Shown piece after piece: positions 1 to 7,229 of a stretch of DNA of 10,483 nucleotides; the first letter of the stretch is position 1; each line of letters begins with the position of its first letter. The notes under the pieces were generated by a model, which was not told where the DNA came from, did not search any database, and was given only the letters and a program-made list of their open reading frames with translations. Origin of the DNA: Baffinella frigidus (taxonomy: Eukaryota > Cryptophyceae > Cryptomonadales > Baffinellaceae); the NCBI GenBank assembly GCA_026770585.1, contig MU648393.1, forward strand, positions 1 through 10,483, read 5' to 3'. Made by a program: the position numbers and the translations under genes.

Positions 1-641
1 TCACTTTCGAATAAAGTCAATAAGTGTCAATAAGTGACCTCACCAATCACCACGTCAATAATAAGTACCACTCAAGCCTCCCCCCAAAGGCTCCTCATAC
101 CCCAAGCCCCCCCCAAAGGGCCCCGTTAAGCCTCCCCCAACAGGCTCCTCATCCCCGCTCCCCAAACATTTAGCGGCTTCGCTCCCCAAACCCCTCTGAG
201 CTGCTTTACAAACGCCGTCAACTTAGACCCTGAAAGTGACTTAAGCACCAAAACCAATCACTAACAACAAACACCTCACGCTGCCACACGTGGCAGAACA
301 AGAACGAGACCATCAACGTCGTGGCTCCACAGGCTTAATGCCTTGTTTTTTGGTGCTTGAAAAGGGGAAAAGGGAGCTCGGCCGGGCCTCGGTAGGTTGG
401 GTCGGGGAACTCACCCGTAGATTACTCCCAACTCCTCAAGAGTGAGGTGGGTTGTGGCCTTCGATGTGAGTGTAAATAAAAGCACCAAAGCACCAAAGCA
501 CCCCTCGGGCAGCAAAACAAGTGCGAGCCCTCGTGGACTGGGTGGAGGTCTAGTCAGATCTCAGATTTTAGTCTGGGCCTCGGCATATGCAAAGCGCAAT
601 AAGAGCCTAGGGCAACGCCACGAAGCAAGAGCTGCACGATA
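1..641. other. Intergenic stretch without a supported gene
   Basis: I see no convincing gene here. The first 200 bases are C-rich and contain irregular repeats of a CCTCCCCCAAAGGCTCCTCAT-like unit (about 78-155). A small hairpin with arms TGCCAC/GTGGCA lies near 283-296. The 9-mer AAAGCACCA is repeated about three times at 479-505. The only open frame of note, 442-642 on the plus strand, starts with GTG rather than ATG and resembles no family I know. Confidence 0.6.
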
Positions 642-704
642 GCCGGGGCTACAGGGACCCCCCGCGGGTAGCCAGGGTTACTTTTTGCGGGTAGCCGGGG
701 CTAC
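639..704. repeat. Three short near-palindromic GTAGCCGGGGCTAC units
   Basis: Three copies of a 14-base unit lie at 639-652, 668-681 and 691-704: ATAGCCGGGGCTAC, GTAGCCAGGGTTAC and GTAGCCGGGGCTAC. Each has arms GTAGCC/GGCTAC (or a variant) around two central bases, so each could form a small hairpin. A related string, GTAGCCGGAGTGGCTAG, occurs at about 7935-7951. The function is unknown. Confidence 0.55.
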
Positions 705-893
705 TGTTTTCCGGCCTGGATTAAGATTAATCTGGACGTGGCCCAGTATTTTTCAAAAAAAATGGCTCCTCGCTATCCGACCAAGGATTGTCCAGTGGTG
801 GGCATGATGCGGAGGGAACCACACCCGCCGAGGCGTCAAGACGCGATCGCTCGAGAACGCCACCACGAAGACCACGCCACGTGTACAGGGGTA

Positions 894-976
894 TGTGAGC
901 CTTGGTCGGACAGGTGATGAGCCTCAATGGTTGACTAATGAAGGTAAGTTCTCTCTCGCTTGTGTGTCGGGCCTTG
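894..976 (+). repeat. Dispersed direct repeat A (copy of 5883-5962)
   Basis: Bases 894-946 match 5883-5935 at 50 of 53 positions by eye; the three differences are all transitions. Weaker similarity continues through a TCTCGCT(T/C)GTG...GGGCCT stretch to about 976. The core includes GGTCGGACAGGTGATGAGCC and TTGACTAATGAAGGTA. In this copy the core ends in AAG|GTAAGT (941-949), a perfect match to the eukaryotic 5' splice-donor consensus. The other copy reads AAGGTATCT and is a poor donor. It may be a duplicated gene fragment or a subtelomeric repeat family; I cannot tell which. Confidence 0.75.
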
Positions 977-1028
977 GCCGGCGCGGCCTCTCCCCTCACA
1001 AGCGGGGTCACTTCTGGTAGCGAAGGTC

Positions 1029-1144
1029 GGTTACCTCGCTCATAAGAAAGCGCCTCCCTGTAGGACCCTACAGTAGGCCTATGCCTAAGGCCCTACGGTG
1101 GTCCTAGGGGGAGGGCGCTTTCTTATGAGTGAACCCCTGTAGGG
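1029..1144 (+). mobile_element. Fold-back (MITE-like) inverted-repeat element, copy 1
   Basis: The arms GCTCATAAGAAAGCGCC (from 1039) and GGCGCTTTCTTATGAGT (to 1130) face each other around a core that is itself partly palindromic (AGGCCTATGCCTAAGGCC, about 1075-1092). The whole unit could fold into one hairpin. The right end continues into ACCCCTGTAGGGG. The left end is diverged (GGTCGGTTACC). The same element occurs at 8758-8880 in the same orientation and at 1786-2074 inverted. It has no coding capacity, so a MITE or fold-back transposon relic is the best label. A clear target-site duplication was not found. Confidence 0.7.
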
Positions 1145-1256
1145 GAACGATGGAGGCCTAGAAGTTCGAAACCTATCCACCGAGTACAGGGGGTGGGCAG
1201 GGGGGGGATGCATGGCACAAGGTCTCTCGCCACTCAAGAGTGCAAGGTTGACCTGG

Positions 1257-1497
1257 GAATTCTTCCCTGATGGTCTTTACCAGTGATTTTACCGCGGCCG
1301 AACATTCTCTTTCGGAATCTTGCAACTTTCGCTTGCGGGTTTTCCATTTCTCGGGGATTTGTACGAAAAGTCGCCCGAAATCGTGCAGCCTGCGGCGCAA
1401 AAAGACAGCGAAAGCACTTGAAAAGACCATCGGGAAGAAATTATCTCTTCCCGAGTTGGCAGCTGCAGAACCGCTTCCAACTCGGGAAGAGATAGTT
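1257..1497. repeat. Nested inverted repeats with a strong hairpin
   Basis: The outer arms are AATTCTTCCCTGATGGTCTTTACCAGTG (1257-1284) and its diverged complement at 1418-1443 (CACTTGAAAAGACCATCGGG and onward). Overlapping the right arm is a tighter hairpin. TATCTCTTCCCGAGTTGG (1442-1459) is perfectly complementary to 1477-1494, and pairing extends with a few mismatches to roughly 1439-1463/1473-1497 around a nine-base loop. A plus-strand ATG frame of 109 codons (1270-1599) crosses the structure, but its content follows from the repeats and I do not call it a gene. A related direct repeat, GGRATTTGTACSAA, lies near 1359 and 1517. Confidence 0.7.
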
Positions 1498-1785
1498 CAA
1501 CAAGTCAGTTCACACGGAATTTGTACCAACTTCCCGAAATTTAGATTGTTCTTTGGGGAGAATGTCCACTTAAAAACTTTCAGAATCGTCAGAATCTGAC
1601 GGTTTCTCCTGTAAGCCGGTCAGCTCTATACTCTTGCGTGGCGATACCGAAATCAGGCATGAGTTTGAATCAGAGTTTCTGCGGCGCCCTCCCAGCAACA
1701 GATTGAAATTCTTGGGTCTAGCCCGACGTAGGAGTGGCTAGATCCTGCGCACCTCCTGTACCTTCTAGGGTACGGGAATATCCGA
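1498..1785. other. Intergenic stretch with a small palindrome and a shared motif
   Basis: No gene is supported. CGTCAGAATCTGACG (1587-1601) is a 7-bp perfect inverted repeat around one base. GGAGTGGCTAGATCCTGCG (about 1731-1749) is echoed by GGAGTGGCTAGAGCCCGCG near 7940-7958, with a looser echo of GTACCTT...TCTAG downstream in both places. A short GTACC/GGGTAC hairpin lies at about 1757-1772. Confidence 0.5.
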
Positions 1786-2074
1786 CTACATGAGGTGCCT
1801 CGCTCATAAGGCCACTTCTTAATTCAAGCTCCTGCGAATCCGGGATTCTCGGTTTACTGCACGACCTTTCCAGAAATTCTCAATCTGAAAGCTGTCCTGA
1901 TATTCTCATGTCTTGGGACACGCTCAAAAATTCTCAGTTTGCCGAGAATTCCTGGAAATTCTTGGAATTCTCGAGCCACCTCCACCAGGACCACCATAGG
2001 GGACCTATGCATATGCTTACTGTAGGGTCCTAGGAAGAAGCGATTTCTTATGAGTGAGGTACCCCTGTAGGGGC
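1786..2074 (-). mobile_element. Fold-back element, copy 3, inverted and interrupted
   Basis: The left end, CTACATGAGGTGCCTCGCTCATAAG (1786-1810), and right end, CTTATGAGTGAGGTACCCCTGTAG (about 2047-2070), are inverted copies of each other and match the ends of the elements at 1029 and 8758. The core at about 1987-2034 (AGGACCACCATAGG...CTGTAGGGTCCTAGG) is the reverse complement of the core of copy 1, so this copy is inverted. About 175 bases (1811-1985) between the left end and the core have no counterpart in the other copies. They carry their own inverted repeats: 1845-1859 with 1935-1949, and 1868-1881 with 1944-1957. This is a rearranged or inserted-into element. Confidence 0.65.
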
Positions 2075-2336
2075 CAGCACCACACTGGTCTTAGAAGGTC
2101 TTAGAAGTATTATTGCTGGTTGATCCGGGGGACTCCGACAGGATTGAGGCATCGTGCCGGATATTTCTTGTTCGCCAGTGAAAGATCTCTACGTGAAAAG
2201 AGAGCTCTGTACATCTATTTGTCCTTGAGCACCTGCGGCCCTAGATTGTCACAAAGATTGGTTTGTGGCCGTCTTTCATTCGTCACAGAAGATAGGCACG
2301 TTTCCGAAATCCCATTTTGTTAACAGCCAATCTCTT
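2075..2336. other. Intergenic stretch, no supported gene
   Basis: Apart from a tandem 10-mer GGTCTTAGAA (2087-2106), I see no structure. GCTGGTTGATCC at about 2115-2126 resembles the 5' end of small-subunit rRNA for a dozen bases only and does not continue. Two short plus-strand open frames (2120-2323, 2265-2471) run into simple sequence and are not supported. Confidence 0.45.
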
Positions 2337-2439
2337 TCACACACACGCACTCTCTCTCTCTCTCTCGCTCTCGCTCTCGCTCTCTCTCTCTCTCTTTCTC
2401 TCGCTCTCTCTCTCTCTCCCTTTCGGTTGCTCTCTCTCT
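2337..2439 (+). repeat. CT/CGCT simple-sequence tract
   Basis: A short CA run (2339-2349) leads into about 90 bases of nearly pure (CT)n with interspersed CGCTCT units. In every frame it encodes only low-complexity Ser/Leu or Arg/Glu strings, so open frames crossing it on either strand are uninformative. It lies 3' of the minus-strand gene candidate and faces the GA tract at 2494-2580. Confidence 0.9.
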
Positions 2440-2820
2440 GCGTGGCGATGGTTCGCGGTCGGAAGAGTTGAAGAGAGGTGTCGAGTTTGACAAGATCAAG
2501 ATCGAGATCGAGATCAAGATCGAGAGAGAGTGAGACAAAGAGAGAGAGAAAAAAAGTGAGCGAGAGAGAGAGAAAGAGACTTTTATTCAACTCACATGCC
2601 CACCATGCCCACCCTCCCGCTCCACGTGCACATCCTGCCCCCCCCCCCCTCTCGCATGAGATCAGATCTCCATGCACTGGTCCCTGACGTGAGAGCGCTT
2701 GTTCGCAGAAGCCAGCGACGCGGACAGGGGCGCATCCGGATGCAGCGCGGACGATTTGCTCGACTTCGGGGACGCGCAGACGAGCGCCCTCCCGGGAAGC
2801 GCGTCTCTCTGGGGGTGCAG
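2431..2820 (-). repeat. Segmental duplication, inner copy (paired with 8961-9320)
   Basis: This segment aligns by eye to 8961-9320 through several strong blocks: TGTCGAGTTTGACAAGA, ATGCCCACCCTCCCGCTCCACGTGCA, GCGCTTGTTCGCAGAAGC, and the CCGGATGCAG...CGGACGATTTGCTC run. It covers the 3' end and downstream flank of the minus-strand gene candidate. Indels in the flank are not multiples of three, while indels inside the proposed coding part are. Confidence 0.8.
2494..2580 (+). repeat. GATCRA hexamer run and GA simple-sequence tract
   Basis: Bases 2494-2524 are about five copies of a GATCAA/GATCGA hexamer. They are followed by a GAGAGA tract with AAAAAA and GTGAGC interruptions to 2580. A shorter homologous GA tract occupies the same relative position in the second copy of this block (about 9009-9038). 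A third GA tract ending AAAGAGATTTACTCAAACTC (8085-8126) looks like a more decayed relative of 2560-2592. Confidence 0.85.
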
Positions 2821-3891
2821 CCGGAGCGGGGCGTAGAGGTCCCCCATGGTCGAACTCCTCCTCCTGGTGAGGGCAACGCCGGGCGCGGGGCAGGGGAGTC
2901 GCAAGGAGGAGGAGGCGCGGTCCTTGGGAGGAAGTGCAGGAAGGAGGAGGCCTGCCGCGCCTGGGAAGGAATTGCGCGCCTTGGGGCTGTGCAAGAAGTT
3001 CTGCGCCTGAAAGCTGCGCGCGATGGCTTTTTGTGCGTTGGCTTTTTGTGCTTTGAGGTGCACACTCGCTCTTTCTCTCGCGCGATCTTCTGCGTCCTTG
3101 GAGAAGCACTTGATCACGATGCTCCTGCGCACGATGCTCCCGAAGCTGCCCTTCCCGAAGGTGCCCGTCCCGATGCCTGCTTCGGGAGGAGCGCGAGACA
3201 CCAGCGTGGACATCAGCGGCTGGCGGAGACGGGAGTCGAGGGAGCTCCTGTGCAGGGTGCTCCCGAAGCTGCCCTTCCCAGGGCCTGCGTCGGGGGCAGA
3301 CCCGGACAACAGCGCGGACATCGACATCGATTGGCCCCCTCTGCCTGCTTCGGATGAGCGCGAGCGAGCCTGGATGGAGCCAAAAAAGTCTGGCTGGGGT
3401 GCCGGGGTCATCTGCTTGACACGCGAGGCGTGCTCTCGCAAAACTTTCAAGGAAGCTTCCACGTCAAAGTCGTCGTCCCCATCTTTGCTCCAGACCGAGC
3501 AGACCCTTGACGTGGTCGTTGCATCCGAGGCCTCGGATGAAACGCGCACCATGGTGCTGGCAGCGTGCTTAGGAGAGTTCGACGCTAGGATCATGGTGCT
3601 AAGCATTGTTCGTGTGGACTGCCGCCCGAAGGCCCCGGCATATCCAGCCGGCTGAACTGCCGGCGCTCGCTCCGGTGATTTCACGGCAGCGCGGAGACGC
3701 GCCCATGGCGCCAGGATGGCAAGATTGGCGGCGTCGTCTTTCATTGCGGCCGAGATGGCAGGGGAGGGGCGGTGCGCCAAGAGGGATCTGTTGCAGGACC
3801 CACTTGTTCGATCACACCAGCGTAACCAGGGGGTCGCCAGGGGGAGAGTAAACTTTCCCATGGGGTCGCGATCGGGAGGTACGTTTGTCAT
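2662..3891 (-). CDS. Hypothetical protein, 409 residues, internally repeated
   Basis: I do not recognise this protein. The frame runs from an ATG at 3891 to a TGA at 2664-2662; an upstream TTG at 3906 would add five residues but is unlikely in a eukaryote. The protein is Ser/Ala/Arg/Pro-rich and predicted to be largely disordered, with an acidic patch DGDDDFDVE (about 137-145) followed by a probable amphipathic helix. An internal repeat links about 189-217 and 226-257, each ending GKGSFGS. The second repeat runs into SIVRRSIVIKCFSKDAEDR, then a basic Ala/Lys/Arg helix. RRRSS (about 343-347) resembles a basophilic kinase site. I see no signal peptide or membrane segment. Support for the minus strand comes from the paralogous fragment at 9115-9318: the stop is conserved, indels are 3, 6 and 24 bases, and Ala, Asp, Leu, Leu and Arg codons differ synonymously. 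Plus-strand frames also stay open here, so the call is moderate. Introns cannot be excluded. Confidence 0.45.
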   Translation of the reverse strand: MTNVPPDRDPMGKFTLPLATPWLRWCDRTSGSCNRSLLAHRPSPAISAAMKDDAANLAILAPWARLRAAVKSPERAPAVQPAGYAGAFGRQSTRTMLSTMILASNSPKHAASTMVRVSSEASDATTTSRVCSVWSKDGDDDFDVEASLKVLREHASRVKQMTPAPQPDFFGSIQARSRSSEAGRGGQSMSMSALLSGSAPDAGPGKGSFGSTLHRSSLDSRLRQPLMSTLVSRAPPEAGIGTGTFGKGSFGSIVRRSIVIKCFSKDAEDRARERASVHLKAQKANAQKAIARSFQAQNFLHSPKARNSFPGAAGLLLPALPPKDRASSSLRLPCPAPGVALTRRRSSTMGDLYAPLRLHPQRDALPGRALVCASPKSSKSSALHPDAPLSASLASANKRSHVRDQCMEI

Positions 3892-4321
3892 CACGGCCAC
3901 TTGCAACCCCTGACCCCCTTATTTCCACTGTGACCCCTGACCCCCTTAAGATATTACTACGGGGGAGGGGTAGGTGTCTTATCCAGGCAACCGGAAAGCA
4001 TATCTTGCGGTTACCGGTATGCTCAAAGTCAATTATTTGTGGGCATTTCCAGCAACTTTTGCCGATTTCAAGGGGAAATAATAGACAGACGCAGGGCGTA
4101 CAATGACATGTAGCTCTCTCGCGTAGTTCCGGTAGCCCCCAGCGTTGAATAGACGGACGGAACATGTGACTTTTGCGACCATGGATAAGTTAACCTTTCA
4201 TTTTCAAGATCATGGGGCGCCGCCTTGGAGCTGCTTCTGCGCGTCGCCACTCCACCATACCCCAGGTGTGATCACTGGTCCTTTCAGCGCAGCTGCGACC
4301 TCCCCGCGCCCCATGGGAGCA
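3892..4321. other. Upstream flank of the minus-strand gene, no supported gene
   Basis: ACCCCTGACCCCCTTA occurs twice (3906-3921 and 3933-3948). It resembles the decayed C-strand telomere repeats further right (for example near 4955) and may be a small relic of one. An imperfect repeat of an ACCGG...GCAT string lies around 3989-4022. Open frames at 3812-4165 (minus) and 3885-4106 (plus) are short and unlike any family I know. No clear promoter element is visible. Confidence 0.45.
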
Positions 4322-4363
4322 GATTTTGTGGTGTGATCGAAGGATTTTGTGGTGTGATCAAAA
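4322..4363 (+). repeat. Tandem 21-bp duplication
   Basis: GATTTTGTGGTGTGATCGAAG (4322-4342) is followed immediately by GATTTTGTGGTGTGATCAAAA (4343-4363). The period of 21 keeps the frame open on the plus strand, giving FCGVIEG/FCGVIKK. The 4225-4683 frame containing it begins at TTG and has no suitable ATG before 4435, so I do not call a gene. Confidence 0.8.
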
Positions 4364-4725
4364 AACTGGGCCCGTTTTTCGAGTGCGGAACGGGTGGGAT
4401 CCCGATCTTGCTTGCAGCTTCCTGTGCGCCGCTCATGGTGGCAGCTTGCTCAAATGAGCTTCATTTGTCCCTGCTGTGCTCTGGGTGCTGCTGCACGGTC
4501 GGATTCCTGGTGATTCTGTGTGATTTTGCATGTACTGGCGCTGTGCATTCGCGTGTTTCGGGGCTTCAGGTTTCGGGCCTTAGCACCCTCTCGGGTCTTG
4601 GTGCTCAGGGCTCCGCACCCCTCACGCAGCGTGTTAGGTCCAGGCATGTCTCCACCCGCCTCTCGTGCACAAGCAGGTGGTGATTTCGGAGGACGGGTTA
4701 GGGATGTGTCTGCGTGCGCGCTGTT
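4364..4725. other. Stretch without a supported gene
   Basis: A plus-strand frame (part of 4225-4683) stays open through here and would encode a hydrophobic Cys-rich string. It lacks an ATG start of useful length and resembles nothing I know. A single GGGTTAGGG (4695-4703) precedes the C-strand array. Confidence 0.4.
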
Positions 4726-5605
4726 CCCTTAACCCTAGAACCTAAACCCTTGAACCAAAACCTTAAATCCTAAACCCTGGCCCCACACCCTACACCCTAA
4801 ACCCTGAACCCTAAACCCTGCACCGTGACACAGGTCTTACCTGGACATCTCTCTCTCACACACAACATCCGCGTTCTGGGGTTCTACCTGAACCTGCAAA
4901 CCCGAACCTCTAAACCCCCACCTCACTGACCCCTCACCCCTCAACATTCCAACCCCTGACCCCCAAATACTCAACAAGACCAGCCTGTACCCGGCAGGCT
5001 ATCCCCTCACACTTGAACCCGCACCACCAACACCTCTACACCAACCCCTTCACCCTGATAGCGAAATCTTTGGCCCTAAACACCAAACCCTGAACTTCCA
5101 ACTCCAAACACTGAACCCAACACCATAAAACCCCCAAATCCTAAACAACAATAACAAACCCATAAAACCCAAACTCTAAACCGTAAACCATCAACCCTAA
5201 ATTCTAAACCCTAAACCGTAAATCCTAAACTCTAAACTCTAAACCCCAGACCCTAAACCCTAAACCCTGAATCCTAAATCCCAAACCCTCAACCCAAAAC
5301 GCTAAACCCCCGACCCCAAAATCTAAATCCTAAATCCCTAAACCCTAATCCCTGATCCTCAAACCCCAAACCCTAAACCCTAAACCCTAAACCCTGAACC
5401 CTAAACCACTAGTCCCTAAACCATAAATCCCAAACCCTAAACCCTAAGCCTGAAACCCTAATCCTCAAACCCTTAACCCTGGAACCGGATTTCTTGACCC
5501 TATCCCTAGACTCTGCACCCCAATCTCCATACCCTGAACCCTGAAGAACCAATAAAACCCAAACCCTAAACCCTAAACCATAAATTCCAAACCTAAGGCC
5601 CTAAG
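4726..5605 (-). repeat. Interstitial telomere-type array, C-strand (CCCTAAA)n, degenerate
   Basis: Repeats of CCCTAAA and variants (CCCTGAA, CCCCAAA, CCGTAAA, CTCTAAA) run from 4726 to about 4822. They become sparse and C-rich between 4826 and 5040, then continue densely to about 5605, the best stretches being at 5240-5270 and 5366-5405. The strand orientation is that of a left-hand chromosome end. The array is heavily mutated, so it is old and interstitial. There are essentially no open frames across it. Confidence 0.93.
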
Positions 5606-6120
5606 ACAAAAAGACCCGAGAACCCCGAAAGTGCAAGCGTTGTGTGAGATTCGGGGGCGCCGCTCCCTCTGAGTGCACCGGTGCTTCCACAAGGAAGGGG
5701 GAAGGGCAACCGGGGTTGCGACATTTCTTTGCATGTGGCAACGCGAAGTGAGGCGAGATGCATTTAACAGAATAAAGTCAAAAATAAAAATCGATTTGAA
5801 ACTCGTCTCTGCTTTGTAGGGTGCCGCTCTTCAGACCGTACAGGATCCTCCCCGCATTCCCTCGCAACAAACCTGCAATTGGTGTGAGCCTCGGTCGGAC
5901 AGGTGATGAGCCTCGGTGGTTGACTAATGAAGGTATCTTAGATCTCGCTCGTGGTTGGGCCTGAATTGGTGGCAGACCTCATTCATAATGTCCTCCAAAA
6001 GCTGCCACCTTGAGTCTCCAATGAGTACCTGAACAACACCCTCTGGAAAACACACCAAATCGCTGAACATGGTCTGTTGAGCGCGCGATGCTGCTGTGTA
6101 CAGAGTGAAGTCGAAACAGG
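5606..6120. other. Spacer between opposed telomere-type arrays
   Basis: Ordinary-complexity DNA of about 500 bases separates the C-strand array from the G-strand array. It contains repeat B (5883-5962) and an AT-rich patch (5765-5800). No protein gene, tRNA or rRNA is visible. Telomere-like heptamers are absent. Confidence 0.6.
5883..5962 (+). repeat. Dispersed direct repeat B (copy of 894-976)
   Basis: This matches 894-946 at 50 of 53 positions in the same orientation, then shows looser similarity (TCTCGCTCGTGGTTGGGCCT). The splice-donor-like AAGGTAAGT of the other copy is AAGGTATCT here. The two copies are about 5 kb apart and sit at equivalent places relative to the fold-back elements and the gene 3' end. 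Confidence 0.75.
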
Positions 6121-6168
6121 TTGGGGGGTTGGGGTTGAGGGTTTGGGGTTGGGGTTTTAAGAAAGAGA

Positions 6169-6258
6169 TGGATTCAGGAGGTCTCAGGACTCAGTGAGGA
6201 GGAGTTCTGAGGATTCAGTCAGGAGGTCTCTGGATTCAGAGAGGAGGACTCAGGATTG
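6169..6258 (+). repeat. 21-bp minisatellite, block 1
   Basis: About four degenerate units of the approximate consensus GGATTCAGTCAGGAGGACTCA are embedded in the G-strand telomere-type array. Variants alternate GGAGGACTCA and GGAGGTCTC. It is the same repeat as 6409-6717. Confidence 0.75.
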
Positions 6259-6408
6259 GACGTTGTTGTTTATGATTTGGGGGTTGGGGAGTAGAGTGAA
6301 GGGTTAAGGGTTGAGGGTTTAGGGACTAGGGGCTGGGAATTCAGGTTTAGGTTTAAGGGTTGGGGGCTTGGGGTTTCGGGTTCAGGGTGTGGGGTGTAAA
6401 GGCAGAAA

Positions 6409-6717
6409 ATGAGTCCGGAGGTCTCAGGACTCACTCCGCAGGAGGTCTCCGGAATCAGTCAGGAGGACTCATAATTTAGTCAGAAAGACTCGAGGATTTA
6501 GATTGGATGGCTCGGGACTCAGTCAGGAAGGCTCACGGTTCCGTCAGGAGGTCTCAGGATTCAGGCGGAAGGACCGAGGATTGAGTCAGTATAACTCAGC
6601 ATTCTGTAAGGACTCAGGATTCAGTCAAGAGGACTGAGGATTTAGTTAGGAGGACTCAGGATTCAGCCAGAAGAACTCAGAATTTTGTCAGGAGGTCTCC
6701 TGATTCAGTCGGGAGGT
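6409..6717 (+). repeat. 21-bp minisatellite, block 2
   Basis: About fourteen degenerate units of GGATTCAGTCAGGAGGACTCA (period about 21) run from 6409 to 6717, with telomere-type repeats on both sides. The unit contains TCAG and GGAGG cores reminiscent of a TTCAGGG heptamer, so it may have arisen from telomere-repeat sequence. That derivation is inference. Confidence 0.78.
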
Positions 6718-7194
6718 TTGGGGTTTCACATTTATGGTTGATGGTTTAGGGTTTAGGGTTTAGGGTTGAGGGTTGAGGGTCTAGGGTTGAGGGTTGAGGG
6801 TTGATGGTTGAGGGATGAGGGTTGAGTGTTCAGAGGTTTGGATCTAGGTTTTGAAGTTTTGGGTTTACAGTTTGGGGTTTACAATTTGGGGTTCAGGGTT
6901 CAGGAATAAGTTTTCCGAGATTGAGGTTGACAGTTGAAGGTCAAGATCGGGGTTTAGGGTGTAGGGTTTGGGGTTCAACATTTTTGGTTAGGATTTAGGG
7001 TTCAGGAATAAGTTTTTCGAGTTTGGGGTTGAAAGTTGAGGGTTAAGGTTTGGGGCTCAGGGTGAAGGGTTTAGGGTTCAAGATTTGTGGTTAGGGGTTA
7101 GGGTTTACGGTGTAGAGTTGCGGGTTCAAGGCTTCGGGTTTAGGGATTAGGGTTGAGGTGGTCAGGTTTTAGGGTTCAGGGTTTAGGGTTCAGT

Positions 7195-7229
7195 GGACGG
7201 TCTCAAAAAGGGGAATTAATCTATCTGGT
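7195..7229 (+). repeat. Short insert in the telomere array, similar to 7511-7543
   Basis: GGACGGTCTCAAAAAGGGGAATTAATCTATCTGGTGTCCACG interrupts the TTTAGGG variants. The sequence where the array ends (7511-7543) is similar: ACGGTCTCAGACAGGATGAG followed by TATTCTATCCACG. Both share CGGTCTCA at the left and CTAT...TCCACG at the right. Confidence 0.5.

Noticed and set aside
727-1011. Minus-strand frame of 94 codons
   Set aside because: It starts at GTG, crosses dispersed repeat A antisense, and shows no recognisable motifs.
1163-1175. AGTTCGAAACC resembling a tRNA T-loop
   Set aside because: There is no matching acceptor stem, D-arm or anticodon arm at the right spacing upstream.
1270-1599. 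Plus-strand ATG frame of 109 residues
   Set aside because: It lies across nested inverted repeats, minus frames are also open over the same bases, and the product resembles no family I know.
2113-2130. GCTGGTTGATCC resembling the 5' end of 18S rRNA
   Set aside because: The match is about a dozen bases and the following sequence does not continue as rRNA.
2276-3109. Minus-strand frame of 277 codons
   Set aside because: It starts at GTG, and much of its length is Arg/Glu, Leu/Asp and Ser/Leu low complexity from the CT and GA tracts. It overlaps the better supported minus frame.
2596-3357. Plus-strand ATG frame of 253 residues (MPTMPTLPLHVHI...)
   Set aside because: In the second copy of the block the corresponding frame is shifted by an indel that is not a multiple of three, and the adjacent plus frame has a stop where this copy has CAG. 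The Arg/Gly/Pro/Ala-rich product is what an antisense frame of a GC-rich gene gives.
4225-4683. Plus-strand frame of 152 codons with a hydrophobic Cys-rich segment
   Set aside because: It begins at TTG with no usable ATG and contains a recent 21-bp tandem duplication. No homology is recognised.
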